A stretch of DNA of 64,000 nucleotides from Rhizobium lentis (GCF_017352135.1 NZ_CP071455.1:744001-808000); one strand, 5' to 3'; shown: positions 8,824 through 18,206, counted from the first letter of the stretch. Made by a program: numbers and translations. The notes: generated from the sequence alone by a model not told the origin.

Positions 8824-9762
8824 ATGCGACGCCAATCGACTGTAATTTCGCTCATGTTCGCAGCAGCGCTTTGCACGTTTTCGGCAACGCCGACGTTCTC
8901 ACTTGCGCAGGCGGATCTCTCCGCCTACAAGGCGGCGACGTCCCCGCCGAAGTTCGACAATGCGCAGCTTGCGATCGACAAACTGAAGTCGGTGCTGGCT
9001 TCCAACAATGTCGACGATCTTGCCGCGCTGCTTGGGCTCAATGCCGACAAGCTTCGTTCCAGCAACGAGGCGATGATCGCGTACGGATTGATCCGGGAGG
9101 GCGCAGAGCGCCAGGTGGTTCTAAGGGATCTCGGCGATATGAAAGTCGCTGCGATCGGCGATCGGCTTTGGCCGTTGCCGTTTCCGCTGGCCGAAGACAA
9201 GGATGGCAAATGGTCCTTCGACACTCAGCGTGGCCTTGAAGAAATCATCAATCGCCGTATCGGCGAGAACGAGCTCGCCACCATCGACACCATGCGTGAA
9301 TATGTGGCGGCCCAGTACCAGTTCGCATCCGAGGATCGCGACGGCGACGGCATCTATGAGTTCGCAAAGAAATTGATCAGCAGCCCCGGCAAGCTTGATG
9401 GCCTTTACTGGGATCCCAGCGTCTACCCCGAGGAAAGCCCGGCAAGCGCGCTGGTCGAAACGGCCGCTTTCGGAGCCGCCAAACGCGGCGAGGGTTATTT
9501 CGGCTATCGCTACCGTATCCTGACCTCCCAGGGAGACAATGTCCTTGGCGGCAAGCAAAGCTACCTCATCAACGGCTATCTGACCGGCGGCTTTGCGCTG
9601 ATCGCCTGGCCGGTCAAATACAGGGTGACCGGCGTGCAGACCTTCATGGTCAACGGGATGAGCGTCATCTATCAACGCGATCTGGGAGCAGCAACGGAAG
9701 AGCGTGCTGCAGCGATCAAGGATTTCAATCCGGACGCAAACTGGACCGTGGTAAAAGATTGA
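8824..9762 (+). CDS. DUF2950 family exported protein
   Basis: 312 residues. Start at the ATG at 8824, preceded by CAGGGAGTG; the longer ORF that begins inside the DUF3300 gene is rejected. Signal peptide about residues 1-29 ending SLAQA. The body holds the DUF2950 hallmarks: a 'DRDGDGIYEFAKK' stretch and a 'GYFGYRYRILTSQG' segment, with the conserved Gly-rich C-terminal end. Members are predicted periplasmic and commonly lie beside DUF3300 genes, as here. Biochemical role not established. It converges on the CYTH gene with 5 bp between stops. Confidence 0.88.
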   Translation: MRRQSTVISLMFAAALCTFSATPTFSLAQADLSAYKAATSPPKFDNAQLAIDKLKSVLASNNVDDLAALLGLNADKLRSSNEAMIAYGLIREGAERQVVLRDLGDMKVAAIGDRLWPLPFPLAEDKDGKWSFDTQRGLEEIINRRIGENELATIDTMREYVAAQYQFASEDRDGDGIYEFAKKLISSPGKLDGLYWDPSVYPEESPASALVETAAFGAAKRGEGYFGYRYRILTSQGDNVLGGKQSYLINGYLTGGFALIAWPVKYRVTGVQTFMVNGMSVIYQRDLGAATEERAAAIKDFNPDANWTVVKD

Positions 9763-9767
9763 GGCAC

Positions 9768-10253
9768 TCAGCCGGCGGTGCCCTGCGCCGCCGGCTGTGT
9801 GCGCGGGGCAGCTGCCATGCCGCGGTTCGAGTACCGCATCTCGCCCGTGACCTCGCGCCCCAGCCATTGCGGCAGGTTGAACCGGTCATCCTCGCTCGCC
9901 ATCTCGATTTCGGCGAGCGTTAATCCCTGGTAAGCACCGGCGAACACGTCCACCTCCCAGCTCCTGCCGTCATGCAGGACGCGGTAGCGCGTCTTTTCAA
10001 TGACTTGACCTGCGTGAAGCAAAAGGTCGCGTGCTTCCTCGACCGGAATCTCGTACTCAAATTCCTCGCGGGCCAGGCCCGGCGAGCGGAATTTAATCGT
10101 CAGGCGCGCGGAACGCCCGTCGATCAGGCGGACGCGGATGGAGTTCTGGTCGCTGCCAAGATAGGCCTGCTGCAGGACGCATGGCTGGTCAGCGCAAGCG
10201 CGCCAACTGTCGTCGCGAACCAGGAACTTTCGCTCGATCTCTATCGCTTTCAA
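9768..10253 (-). CDS. CYTH domain protein (inorganic triphosphatase-like)
   Basis: 161 residues. The N-terminal EIERKF matches the ExExK metal-triphosphate signature of the CYTH fold; alternating charged strands (SIRVRLIDGRSARLTIK, EFEYEIP, EVDVF, LAEIEM) complete the tunnel residues. Bacterial members act as tripolyphosphatases or, rarely, class IV adenylate cyclases; length and simplicity favour a triphosphatase (inference). The C-terminal Ala/Pro tail overlaps an inverted repeat. A second CYTH protein, fused to CHAD, is at 38357. Confidence 0.9.
   Translation of the reverse strand: MKAIEIERKFLVRDDSWRACADQPCVLQQAYLGSDQNSIRVRLIDGRSARLTIKFRSPGLAREEFEYEIPVEEARDLLLHAGQVIEKTRYRVLHDGRSWEVDVFAGAYQGLTLAEIEMASEDDRFNLPQWLGREVTGEMRYSNRGMAAAPRTQPAAQGTAG
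9769..9797. terminator. Inverted repeat at the convergent gene junction
   Basis: A perfect 10-bp inverted repeat (CAGCCGGCGG and CCGCCGGCTG) with a 9-base loop begins 7 bases after the DUF2950 stop and lies inside the last codons of the CYTH gene. It could stop transcription from the DUF2950 side. There is no T-run, so intrinsic termination is uncertain. Confidence 0.45.
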
Positions 10254-10284
10254 TATGACGTTCCTTAGCTCATGCCTGCTGCCG

Positions 10285-10752
10285 TCATTCGACAGGGGGT
10301 TCCCAGGTGAGGAAGAAGCCGACGTCTCCCGGCATGCCGTCGGGGAAATTGATGATCATCGCCTTAAGCCCGTAGCCTTGCGGCTTGGCGACCTCCTCGA
10401 ACAGTCCATACAGTTCCTTCGCCTTTCCCTGCAGCGTTTTCTGCCACCCGGCCAGATTGTTGTTGATGGCCCTGCCGCTATCCGTGCAGAAGGTCGATGG
10501 AAAGCTGTAGATCAGCGCCTCGTATTTGCCGTCCGCGGCCGCTTTCATCACCAGCCGCTTGATGACAGCACGTTCCGCTTCTCCGATCTGCTTGCGGAAG
10601 AAATCCTCGACGAAATCAGCATGTTTCTTCGCTTCACGCGCCTTGATCTTTTCGCTGCGCTCCATTTCCAGGAGCTGAAGTTCCAAAGCGCGTTTGCGCA
10701 GGTCCTCGGCGCTGGTCATGGATTGGGATGTGGACGTTTCAGGTGATGTCAT
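10285..10752 (-). CDS. Conserved hypothetical cytoplasmic protein
   Basis: 155 residues; the ATG follows GGAGGCGGCG. The first 70 residues are a charged helix rich in Lys, Glu and Arg (likely coiled coil), followed by a compact domain with 'KYEALIYSFPSTFCTDSGRAINN' then a 'GFFLTWEPPVE' end. No signal or membrane helix. I do not recognise the family by name. It lies upstream of the CYTH gene on the same strand (31 bp), so the two may be cotranscribed. Confidence 0.65.
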   Translation of the reverse strand: MTSPETSTSQSMTSAEDLRKRALELQLLEMERSEKIKAREAKKHADFVEDFFRKQIGEAERAVIKRLVMKAAADGKYEALIYSFPSTFCTDSGRAINNNLAGWQKTLQGKAKELYGLFEEVAKPQGYGLKAMIINFPDGMPGDVGFFLTWEPPVE

Positions 10753-11012
10753 CGCCGCCTCCTCCAGAATGTTGAGGCGATGATAGAGCGCACGAAGAGA
10801 CGAAGGCAGTAAAATACATGTCCGCCCCGGTAGGATACGGTATCCTACGCTGGTCCGGGCAATACCGGCCTGTATTGGCCCCTGGTGAGCGCTGAATAAG
10901 ACGGCCCTTGATTAGCTTATTCTTCTGAATCGCATTGCCGTCATGCCGACTCAGGTCTATCGTGGACGGTTGTATGCTGCAGGTTGTTCGCAATCGGAGT
11001 CTGGGGGAGCCG

Positions 11013-12803
11013 ATGCCAAATGCAGACGTTGACAGGGCTGGCAGCGACATTTCTTCACCCGAGGAGGTGCAGCAGCAACTTGAGCGTATTCTGTCCAGTC
11101 CGGAGTTCCGTCTTCCGGAGCGGGCGGGGAGGTTTCTCGAATTCGTCGTGACCGAGACGCTTGCCGGCCGGCGCGACTATCTGAAGGCATTTACCATCGC
11201 ACAGGCCGTTTTCGGCCGAGATGCGAGTTTCGACGCTCAGCAGGATCCGTGTGTCCGTATCGAAGCGGGCCGACTGCGCAGGGAACTGGAACATTATTAC
11301 CTGACCGCGGGCGTCGCGGACCGGGTCATCATCACAATTCCTAGAGGCGGCTACGCGCCGGTCTTCGAGGTGAGGCAATGGGCCCAGCTTGCAGATATGC
11401 CGAAAACAGGACAGACCGCTCCGCTGCTACCCCCCGGAGACGATTGGGCCCAGGCAGCGGATGCAGTCGGCCGAGACAAGCCGAACCGGCGCCTATCGTG
11501 GCACCGATACTGGCTTTCTGCAGGAGGCGCAGTGGTCGTGCTCGCCGCCGCTGTCGCCATGCTTCAGCACCTGAAGTCGTTCAACACCGGGAACGAGATT
11601 CCGTCCGGAGCCGTCGGTCGCCCAACCATCGTCGTCGAACGCTTCGAAAGTGCTTCCGGCAGCGGAGTTGCATCCGACATCTCCCAGGGCATCACTGACG
11701 ATATCATCGAAAAGCTGGTTGCCTTCAACGACATCGTCGTCGCCGCCGCTTTGCCGCACAACATGGATGGCCAGCTGTCGTCGCAACCAATCTATGCCTT
11801 GCAGGGGAGTATCAGGCTCGAAGGCGAAACACTGCGCTCGACGGCCAGACTTGTGCGGCGCGCGGATGGGACCGTCATCTGGGCGAACAATTACGATGCC
11901 GACATGAAAGTCCAGGGCTTGCTGCAAACGCAGGCAAGTCTCGCCGAGGATATTGCGACGGCGGTCGCGCGCCCCTTCGGCGCGATATTTCAGACGGACA
12001 CCGCCAGCATCGCCGGAAGCGCGGACGCGTTTTCCTGCACTCTGTCCTACTACAGCTACCGGAGCGAAATGACCCCGCAGGCGCAGGAAGCGGCAAAATC
12101 CTGCCTGAAGCATGCCGCCGAAAAGAGGCCCGATGATTCCAATATCGCGGCCTTTCTTTCGCTCACCTATCTCGACGAATTCCGCTTTCCATATCAGCTG
12201 AACACCAAACCGACCGCTGCCACGCTGGTGACTGCCAAGCAGCTTGCCGAACGCGCCGTGCAGCTCGATCCGAAGAATGCACGAGCTCTCCAGGCGTTGA
12301 TGCTCGCCAACTTTTTCGGCAATGACTCCACCGAGGCCCTGCGCGCTGGCGAAGCTGCGTACGCGAGCAATCCGAATGATACCGAGGTGGCGGGCGAATA
12401 TGGCCTGCGCCTGGCGATGTCGGGAAAATGGGACAGGGGCTGCGAGCTGATATCGGAAGCGGTCGGCAAGAATGCGGGGCCGCAGGGATATTACGAGGTC
12501 GGAATGGCGCTCTGCGCCTTCATGCGGGGCGATATCCAGGCTGCGGAATTGTGGTCGCGCATGTCGGACCTCAACTACAATCCGATGCATCGCCTCGTGC
12601 TGCTTTCGATCCTCGGCACCCTCGGGAAATCGGCTGAGGCAAAGGAGCAAATGGACTGGATCACGGCCCGGTCGCCCGCCTTGATCCTGAATGTCCGGCG
12701 GGAAGTCGTCCGAAGACTGGCGAGGTTCGAGGACCAGGAGCGATTTTTTGCCGGATTGGAGGCAGCTGGCCTGCCTGTTCAAGACGACGCCCCGAACAAT
12801 TAA
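11013..12803 (+). CDS. Membrane-anchored TPR protein, paralogue of the protein at 339-2111
   Basis: 596 residues from the ATG at 11013, preceded by GGGGGAG; the upstream in-frame ATG at 10935 lacks a site. The architecture equals that of the 339-2111 protein: conserved N-terminal block (FLEFVVTETLAGR, then FGRDASFD, then PRGGYAPVFE), one membrane helix near 170-190, a FlgO/TolB-like domain (ALQGSIRLEG, ADGTVIWANNYDAD) and TPR-like helices (NPNDTEVAGEYGLRLAMSGKW) to the end. The two share whole motifs across their length, so they arose by duplication. Probably a signalling or regulatory protein; no enzymatic motif is seen. Confidence 0.72.
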   Translation: MPNADVDRAGSDISSPEEVQQQLERILSSPEFRLPERAGRFLEFVVTETLAGRRDYLKAFTIAQAVFGRDASFDAQQDPCVRIEAGRLRRELEHYYLTAGVADRVIITIPRGGYAPVFEVRQWAQLADMPKTGQTAPLLPPGDDWAQAADAVGRDKPNRRLSWHRYWLSAGGAVVVLAAAVAMLQHLKSFNTGNEIPSGAVGRPTIVVERFESASGSGVASDISQGITDDIIEKLVAFNDIVVAAALPHNMDGQLSSQPIYALQGSIRLEGETLRSTARLVRRADGTVIWANNYDADMKVQGLLQTQASLAEDIATAVARPFGAIFQTDTASIAGSADAFSCTLSYYSYRSEMTPQAQEAAKSCLKHAAEKRPDDSNIAAFLSLTYLDEFRFPYQLNTKPTAATLVTAKQLAERAVQLDPKNARALQALMLANFFGNDSTEALRAGEAAYASNPNDTEVAGEYGLRLAMSGKWDRGCELISEAVGKNAGPQGYYEVGMALCAFMRGDIQAAELWSRMSDLNYNPMHRLVLLSILGTLGKSAEAKEQMDWITARSPALILNVRREVVRRLARFEDQERFFAGLEAAGLPVQDDAPNN

Positions 12804-12966
12804 GGGCGGGGTCGCCGGCCGCCTGTCCTCGTCATCGGCCGAAAACGGAGAGTGCTGTTACCTGTAACATACAGGATGATACATGCCTGCGGCTTCGTCT
12901 TTGGCCCAATCTCTTCCTGCAGGACCTAGTCAGGTCCCGGCAGCGTGCGTCAGGGTGGGGAGCAGT

Positions 12967-14247
12967 GTGAACATCAGCAACATGCGCGGCAGGCAGGCCG
13001 CTTTTCGGCAGACGCTACAACGGCTTCTGGTCTGCGTTACGGTGATGTGCCTGTCGGGCTGCAGCGGGCATCCGAAGGGCGTGCTAACCCCGGTCGCCGA
13101 AACCTCTCCCCGCGCCGATCGCGTCGAAATGCTGGTCGCCACGACGCGCAGCCGCTCGCCTGTTCCCGGGGAGATGTTCAGTGGCGAGCGCGCCCGTGAG
13201 CCGACCTTCGCCGATATTACCGTATCGATTCCGCCTGGACGCAAGACCGGTGAAGTCGCCTGGCCGAAGAAGTTGCCGTCCAATCCTAAAACCGATTTTG
13301 CGACGCTCAAGGCAATCGAAATCGATGTCGATGGGGCGAAGGCCTGGCTCAGTGCCAGCGTGCGCAAGAGCCCCGACAGGAGCGTCTTCGTCTTCATCCA
13401 CGGGTACAACACCCGCTTCGAGGACTCTGTCTACCGTTTTGCCCAAATCGTTCATGATTCCGGCGTGCACAGCGCGCCGGTGCTGGTGACATGGCCCTCG
13501 CGCGGCCGGCTGCTCGCCTACGGCTATGATCGGGAGAGCACGAATTACACCCGCAACGCGCTGGAGAGGCTGTTCCAGTATCTCTACCATGATCCGGAGA
13601 TCAAGGAAGTCTCGATCCTCGCCCATTCGATGGGCAATTGGCTTGCCATGGAAGGCTTGCGGCAGATGGCGATCCGCAATGGCCGCCTGCCAGCGAAATT
13701 CAAGAACGTCATGCTCGCGGCTCCCGACGTCGATGTAGACGTGTTCCGTCAGCAGATCGCCGACATGGGAAAGCAGCATCCCCAATTCACGCTCTTCGTA
13801 TCCCGCGACGATCGGGCGCTCGCCGTCTCCCGAAGGGTATGGGGCGATGTCGCCCGTCTCGGCTCGATCGATCCAGAGCAGGCGCCTTACAAGCAGGAGC
13901 TCGAGGAATACGACATCAACGTCATTGACCTGACGAAGGTGAAGACCAGCGACCGGCTCCACCACGCCAAGTTCGCGGCCTCGCCCGAGATCGTCCAGCT
14001 GATCGGCGCCCGCATCTCGGAAGGGCAGACGCTGACCGATAGCCGCGTCGGCCTTGGAGAGAGAATCCTTGTGGCGACGACGGAAACGGCAGCTGCGGCG
14101 GGCAGTGCTGCGGGCCTGGTGCTGGCGGCGCCTGCTGCCGTCGTAGATCAGGATACCCGCGACGCCTATGTCGCTGACGCAAGCTCACCTAGCGGCCGTC
14201 CTAAGCCGCCCTGTGGCAATGCGTTCAGGACGGAATGCCGGCCATAG
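12967..14247 (+). CDS. DUF900-type alpha/beta hydrolase lipoprotein
   Basis: 426 residues if the GTG at 12967 (GGGGAG upstream) is used; ATG at 12982 is an alternative. A lipobox LSGC places the lipidated Cys at about residue 32, so the enzyme should be membrane-anchored and exported. The hydrolase core shows VFVFIHGYN, VTWPSRG, and the nucleophile motif LAHSMGN with Ser at about 221; 'MLAAPDVDVDVF' and a His near 'DRLHHAKF' fit the rest of the triad region. Substrate unknown; relatives are annotated as esterase/lipase-like. It lies 34 bp upstream of the MscS-type channel gene, likely the same operon. Confidence 0.85.
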   Translation: MNISNMRGRQAAFRQTLQRLLVCVTVMCLSGCSGHPKGVLTPVAETSPRADRVEMLVATTRSRSPVPGEMFSGERAREPTFADITVSIPPGRKTGEVAWPKKLPSNPKTDFATLKAIEIDVDGAKAWLSASVRKSPDRSVFVFIHGYNTRFEDSVYRFAQIVHDSGVHSAPVLVTWPSRGRLLAYGYDRESTNYTRNALERLFQYLYHDPEIKEVSILAHSMGNWLAMEGLRQMAIRNGRLPAKFKNVMLAAPDVDVDVFRQQIADMGKQHPQFTLFVSRDDRALAVSRRVWGDVARLGSIDPEQAPYKQELEEYDINVIDLTKVKTSDRLHHAKFAASPEIVQLIGARISEGQTLTDSRVGLGERILVATTETAAAAGSAAGLVLAAPAAVVDQDTRDAYVADASSPSGRPKPPCGNAFRTECRP

Positions 14248-14281
14248 GGCTTGTGCCCGACACGCGGGATTGGGAGGGATC

Positions 14282-16435
14282 ATGCGGATAGTGTCATCAA
14301 GGAACGTTCTTCGGGCGCTGCTCCTGGCGGTGATGGCATCTGTCGCCGCCACGCTGATGACCATGCCCGCGATGTCGCAGACCCCGCCGGCCGGACTGCC
14401 GGCCGAACGGATCGAACAGTTCATAGCCTTGTCCACCGATCCGGCGGTGCAGGACTGGCTGAAGCATCAGGCGGCGGCGAAAGCCGCTGCCGAATCTGGC
14501 GAGGCAAAGCCCACCGATCCCTCTTTCGCCGAATTCGCCACGCGCTTCCGCCGGCATTCTGCCGATCTGATGAACGCTGCAAGCTCATTTCCTTCGCAGG
14601 TGGTGGCGGCTGCGGCAGTGCTCGAGCGTGATATCCAGGCGAACGGCGGCACCCGGCCGGTCGTCCTCTTGATTGCCTTCATGGCGGCAGGTTTCGCCGC
14701 CCAGTGGTTTTTCCGGCGGATCAGCGGCGACTGGCGCGCCTGGATGGAGCAGGCGCCCTTTTCGACCGTCCGGGAGCGGCTTGTCCTTCTCGGCGCCAAG
14801 CTTCTCTGGGAAACATGCCATGTGCTCGCTTTCGCGCTCGGCAGCATCGGCTTCTTCCTCGTCTTCGACTGGCCGCCGCTCGTGCGCGAAATCGTCGTGG
14901 GGTACCTCTTCGCCTACGTCGCCTTCCGCCTCGCGTCCGCGCTCCTGCGCACTTGGCTTGCGCCCCCCGCCGCCACGGCGCAGCCAGGATTTCGCGTGGT
15001 TCCCGTCAGCGATCCGGCCGCGATCCATTGGGCGCGCCGTCTCGCTTATCTCTGCGGCTGGTTCGCCTTCGGCTGGGTGACGGTGCGGCTGCTAGCCACC
15101 CTCGGCCTTTCCCCCGCCTCGCGGCTGCTGGTCGCCTATACGCTCGGTGTCGTGCTCCTGGCGATCGCAATCGAAAGCCTCTGGCGCCGGCCGGTGGACG
15201 AGCCCGCCGAGCGGCAGACGCCCCGCATCGGCCCGACGATCCGCAATTGGCTGTGGACCGCCTATTTCGTCGTTCTCTGGATCCTCTGGGTTGTCGGTGC
15301 GATGAGGCTCTTCTGGATCGTCGCGGTATGCGCCGCCTTGCCGGCCATCCTAGCGCTCACCCGCGTCTCCATCGCCAACATTCTGTCCTCTCCTGGCGGT
15401 GAGGAAAAGGCCGAGCAGGCAACCATCGCCTCCGTACTGGTAGAGCGCGGTGTACGGGCAGCCGTCATCGTCGGGGCCATTCTTCTGCTTGCCGAGGCTC
15501 TCGATGTCGAGTTGACCCGAATGACCACGCACGACACCCCGATGCTGCGCATCGTCAGGGGGATGCTCAGCGCCGGCATCATCCTTCTCGTCATCGATCT
15601 CGCCTGGAGCCTCGTGCGTGTCGTCATCGATCGCAAGCTTAGCGAGACCGATACGCCCCAAGAGGCTGGCAGCGACAGGGCGCGCCGCCGGGCGCGGATC
15701 CGGACGTTGCTGCCGATCCTGCGCAACGTGCTGATGATCCTCTTTGCCGCAATTGCGGTGATGATGGCGCTGTCTTCGCTCGGCGTCGAGATCGGTCCGC
15801 TGATCGCCGGCGCCGGCGTCGTTGGCGTTGCGATCGGCTTCGGCGCCCAGACCGTCGTCAAGGATATCATCAGCGGTGTATTTTACTTGCTCGACGATGC
15901 CTTCCGCGTCGGCGAATACATTCAGAGCGGCAACTATAAGGGAAGCGTCGAATCTTTCAGCCTTCGATCAGTGAAGCTCAGGCATCACCGCGGCGCCGTC
16001 TACATCGTGCCCTTCAGCGAACTCGGCGCGATCCAAAACATGAGCCGCGATTGGGTGATCGAGAAGATGACGGTCACGGTGGCCTATGATGCCGATGTCG
16101 AAAAAGCCCGCAAGATCATCAAGAAGATCGGCCAGGAACTCTTCGCCGACCCCGAATTCAAACCGATCACGATCGAGCCGCTGAAAATGCAGGGCATCGA
16201 CAGCCTGGGAGACTCCGGATTGCTGCTGCGCATGAAGGTCATGACGCTCCCCGGCGAACAGTTCACGCTGAAACGCCGGGCGCTACGGATGATCTATCAG
16301 GCCTTCCATGAAAACGGCATCCGCATTGCCGTGCCCACCGTACAGGTCGCCGGCGACAAGGTTACCGATACGGCAGCGGCCGCCCAGCAAGCTCTGATGG
16401 CACAGAAACAGGCCCTGGCGGCCAGCGCCGGCTGA
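14282..16435 (+). CDS. MscS-family mechanosensitive ion channel
   Basis: 717 residues from the ATG at 14282, which has GGGAGG upstream. An N-terminal signal peptide ends near AMSQT, followed by a periplasmic region and many membrane helices. The pore and beta-domain signature is clear: 'IAGAGVVGVAIGFGAQTVVKD' then 'FYLLDDAFRVGEYIQSG'. This places it with the large, YbdG/YnaI-like or MscK-like channels that open on membrane tension to relieve osmotic shock. It forms an apparent operon with the lipoprotein hydrolase before it and the small membrane protein and HlyD-like protein after it. Confidence 0.92.
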   Translation: MRIVSSRNVLRALLLAVMASVAATLMTMPAMSQTPPAGLPAERIEQFIALSTDPAVQDWLKHQAAAKAAAESGEAKPTDPSFAEFATRFRRHSADLMNAASSFPSQVVAAAAVLERDIQANGGTRPVVLLIAFMAAGFAAQWFFRRISGDWRAWMEQAPFSTVRERLVLLGAKLLWETCHVLAFALGSIGFFLVFDWPPLVREIVVGYLFAYVAFRLASALLRTWLAPPAATAQPGFRVVPVSDPAAIHWARRLAYLCGWFAFGWVTVRLLATLGLSPASRLLVAYTLGVVLLAIAIESLWRRPVDEPAERQTPRIGPTIRNWLWTAYFVVLWILWVVGAMRLFWIVAVCAALPAILALTRVSIANILSSPGGEEKAEQATIASVLVERGVRAAVIVGAILLLAEALDVELTRMTTHDTPMLRIVRGMLSAGIILLVIDLAWSLVRVVIDRKLSETDTPQEAGSDRARRRARIRTLLPILRNVLMILFAAIAVMMALSSLGVEIGPLIAGAGVVGVAIGFGAQTVVKDIISGVFYLLDDAFRVGEYIQSGNYKGSVESFSLRSVKLRHHRGAVYIVPFSELGAIQNMSRDWVIEKMTVTVAYDADVEKARKIIKKIGQELFADPEFKPITIEPLKMQGIDSLGDSGLLLRMKVMTLPGEQFTLKRRALRMIYQAFHENGIRIAVPTVQVAGDKVTDTAAAAQQALMAQKQALAASAG

Positions 16436-16500
16436 CATGATCCATGCGGCCTGCCGGCAGGCAGGCCCGGACACTAGGGCGTTCAGGAAAGGAGATTCCG

Positions 16501-16977
16501 ATGGAAGACTATCACTCCGCTCTCACCGATCACGTGCCCGGCTTCATCACCGGGCCGGGTCAGACGGACTATTTGTTCGTCGGCGTCATCGTCTTTCTGA
16601 TCGTGATGATTCTGGTAGTCGGAAATCTCTACTTCCAGCTTCACGCCGTACCCGAACGCATCGCCCATCACACGAACAAGGTGCAGATGGAGATCGTCGC
16701 GGTTCTGGCGTTGATCTCGCTCTTCACCCACAATCATCTCTACTGGATCCTGGGTCTGCTCTTGGCCTTCATTCGGTTTCCCGATTTTACGACGCCCCTT
16801 TATTCAATCGCGCGGTCGCTCGCCAGGCTTGCCGGTCGCGAGCCGGTCGAACTGACGGAAGAGGCGCCGGTCGCAGCCGACCACGCGGAACCGGCCCGCG
16901 CGCCTGTGCCAGAACCGGTGGCGGAGGCGCCCCCCGCCCGGGCGCCCGCGAAGGCACTACACGAAGAAGGGATCTGA
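16501..16977 (+). CDS. Small inner-membrane protein, YibI/DUF3302-like
   Basis: 158 residues; the ATG at 16501 follows AAAGGAGATTCCG. Two membrane helices: about residues 25-47 and 62-90, joined by 'QLHAVPERIAHHTNKVQ', then an Ala/Pro/Glu-rich tail. Pattern and context resemble E. coli YibI (DUF3302), which pairs with the HlyD-like YibH: here too a HlyD-type gene follows after 2 bp. The similarity is by eye and should be treated as inference. Probably a partner of the adaptor at 16980. Confidence 0.6.
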   Translation: MEDYHSALTDHVPGFITGPGQTDYLFVGVIVFLIVMILVVGNLYFQLHAVPERIAHHTNKVQMEIVAVLALISLFTHNHLYWILGLLLAFIRFPDFTTPLYSIARSLARLAGREPVELTEEAPVAADHAEPARAPVPEPVAEAPPARAPAKALHEEGI

Positions 16978-16979
16978 TC

Positions 16980-18206
16980 ATGCTCGAATTGTTGCTCTGC
17001 TCAATGCTGACGATCTTCCCGGACTATCTCTACCGGCGCTATGTCCAGGGCAAGCGCATCGGCCAGGAGATCACCCTTTACAGCATGTGGTACGAACTGC
17101 GTTGGGGGATCTCGGCCTGCCTGATCCTGACCGTTTCGTTGATCACCATGATCTTCTATTTCCATCCCTCGACAAAAGCCGTCACCGCGGTGTTCCGCAC
17201 AGTCACGATCCTGCCGGAGGCCTCCGGCCGGGTCGATGAAGTCTTTGTCGGCGTCAACGAAAAGGTCGCCGCCGGCGCGCCGCTCTTCAGCCTCGACGAT
17301 TCACAGCAGAAAGCGGCATTTGAAACCGCCAGTCGGCAAATCGCCGAAGTCGAAGCCGAAGCGAAGGTCGCGCAGACCGAGCTTGCGAGCATGGACGGCC
17401 AGATTCAGGAGGCCGAAGGCGCCCTCAGAGTGGCTGAGGACGAGTTGGAGATGAAGACGCAACTCCTGAAAAACGATGCCGTCGCCCGCCGGGAGGTGGT
17501 CCGCCTCACCAATACGGTCGAAGGCCGTAAAGGCTCCCTGAGCGCTGCGCTCGCCAAGAAACAGACGCTGGAAACCAAGCTCAGCGTTCTCCTGCCCGCA
17601 CAGAAGGCAAGCGCGGAAGCCGCCAGGGCCGAAGCGCAGGTGGAACTCGACAAGACGATCGTCAGAGCGGGAATATCGGGCACCGTCCAGCAGTTCACGT
17701 TGCGCCCCGGCGATGTGCTGAACACCATGCTGCGCCCTGCCGGCATCCTGGTGCCGAGCGAAGCGGGCCGCGGCACGCTGATTGCCGGTTTCGGGCAGAT
17801 CGAAGCGCAGGTGATGAAACCCGGAATGGTCGCGGAGGCAGTCTGTGTCGGCAAGCCGTTCACCATCATCCCGCTCGTGGTGACCGATGTGCAGGATGTG
17901 ATCGCGGCCGGTCAGCTGCGCCCCACCGACCAGTTGGTCGACGTCCAACAGATGGCAAAACCTGGCACTCTGACGGTGTTCCTGCAGCCGCTCTTCGACG
18001 GCGGCCTCGCTGATGTGCCGCCGGGCAGCAGCTGCATTGCCAATGCCTATACCAACAACCACGACGCGCTCGCTGATCCGAATATCAGCACGCCGCGCTG
18101 GATGTTCCTGCATGTCGTCGACACGGTCGGTGTCGTGCATGCGATGATCCTGCGCATACAAGCGATGTTGCTGCCCGTTCAGACCCTGGTATTCGCCGGA
18201 CATTGA
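16980..18206 (+). CDS. HlyD-family membrane-fusion protein (YibH-like)
   Basis: 408 residues; start at 16980 follows GAAGAAGGGATCT and sits 2 bp after the preceding stop. An N-terminal cytoplasmic stretch is followed by one membrane helix (about 43-63), then lipoyl-like halves (ILPEASGRVDEVFVG and VRAGISGTVQQFTLRPGD) flanking a long coiled coil rich in Ala/Glu/Lys. No ABC, MFS or RND transporter and no outer-membrane channel lies next to it, so it is an orphan adaptor, as YibH and AaeA-like proteins often are. Its cargo is unknown. Confidence 0.82.
   Translation: MLELLLCSMLTIFPDYLYRRYVQGKRIGQEITLYSMWYELRWGISACLILTVSLITMIFYFHPSTKAVTAVFRTVTILPEASGRVDEVFVGVNEKVAAGAPLFSLDDSQQKAAFETASRQIAEVEAEAKVAQTELASMDGQIQEAEGALRVAEDELEMKTQLLKNDAVARREVVRLTNTVEGRKGSLSAALAKKQTLETKLSVLLPAQKASAEAARAEAQVELDKTIVRAGISGTVQQFTLRPGDVLNTMLRPAGILVPSEAGRGTLIAGFGQIEAQVMKPGMVAEAVCVGKPFTIIPLVVTDVQDVIAAGQLRPTDQLVDVQQMAKPGTLTVFLQPLFDGGLADVPPGSSCIANAYTNNHDALADPNISTPRWMFLHVVDTVGVVHAMILRIQAMLLPVQTLVFAGH

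Noticed and set aside
7560..8876. 438-codon minus-strand ORF opposite the DUF3300 gene
   Set aside because: Its sequence is a shadow of the coding strand's biased third positions; no domain, signal or ribosome site. The plus strand has a clear family, signal peptide and start.
11493..12782. 429-codon minus-strand ORF opposite the second TPR protein
   Set aside because: Arg/Gly-rich shadow sequence without domain resemblance.
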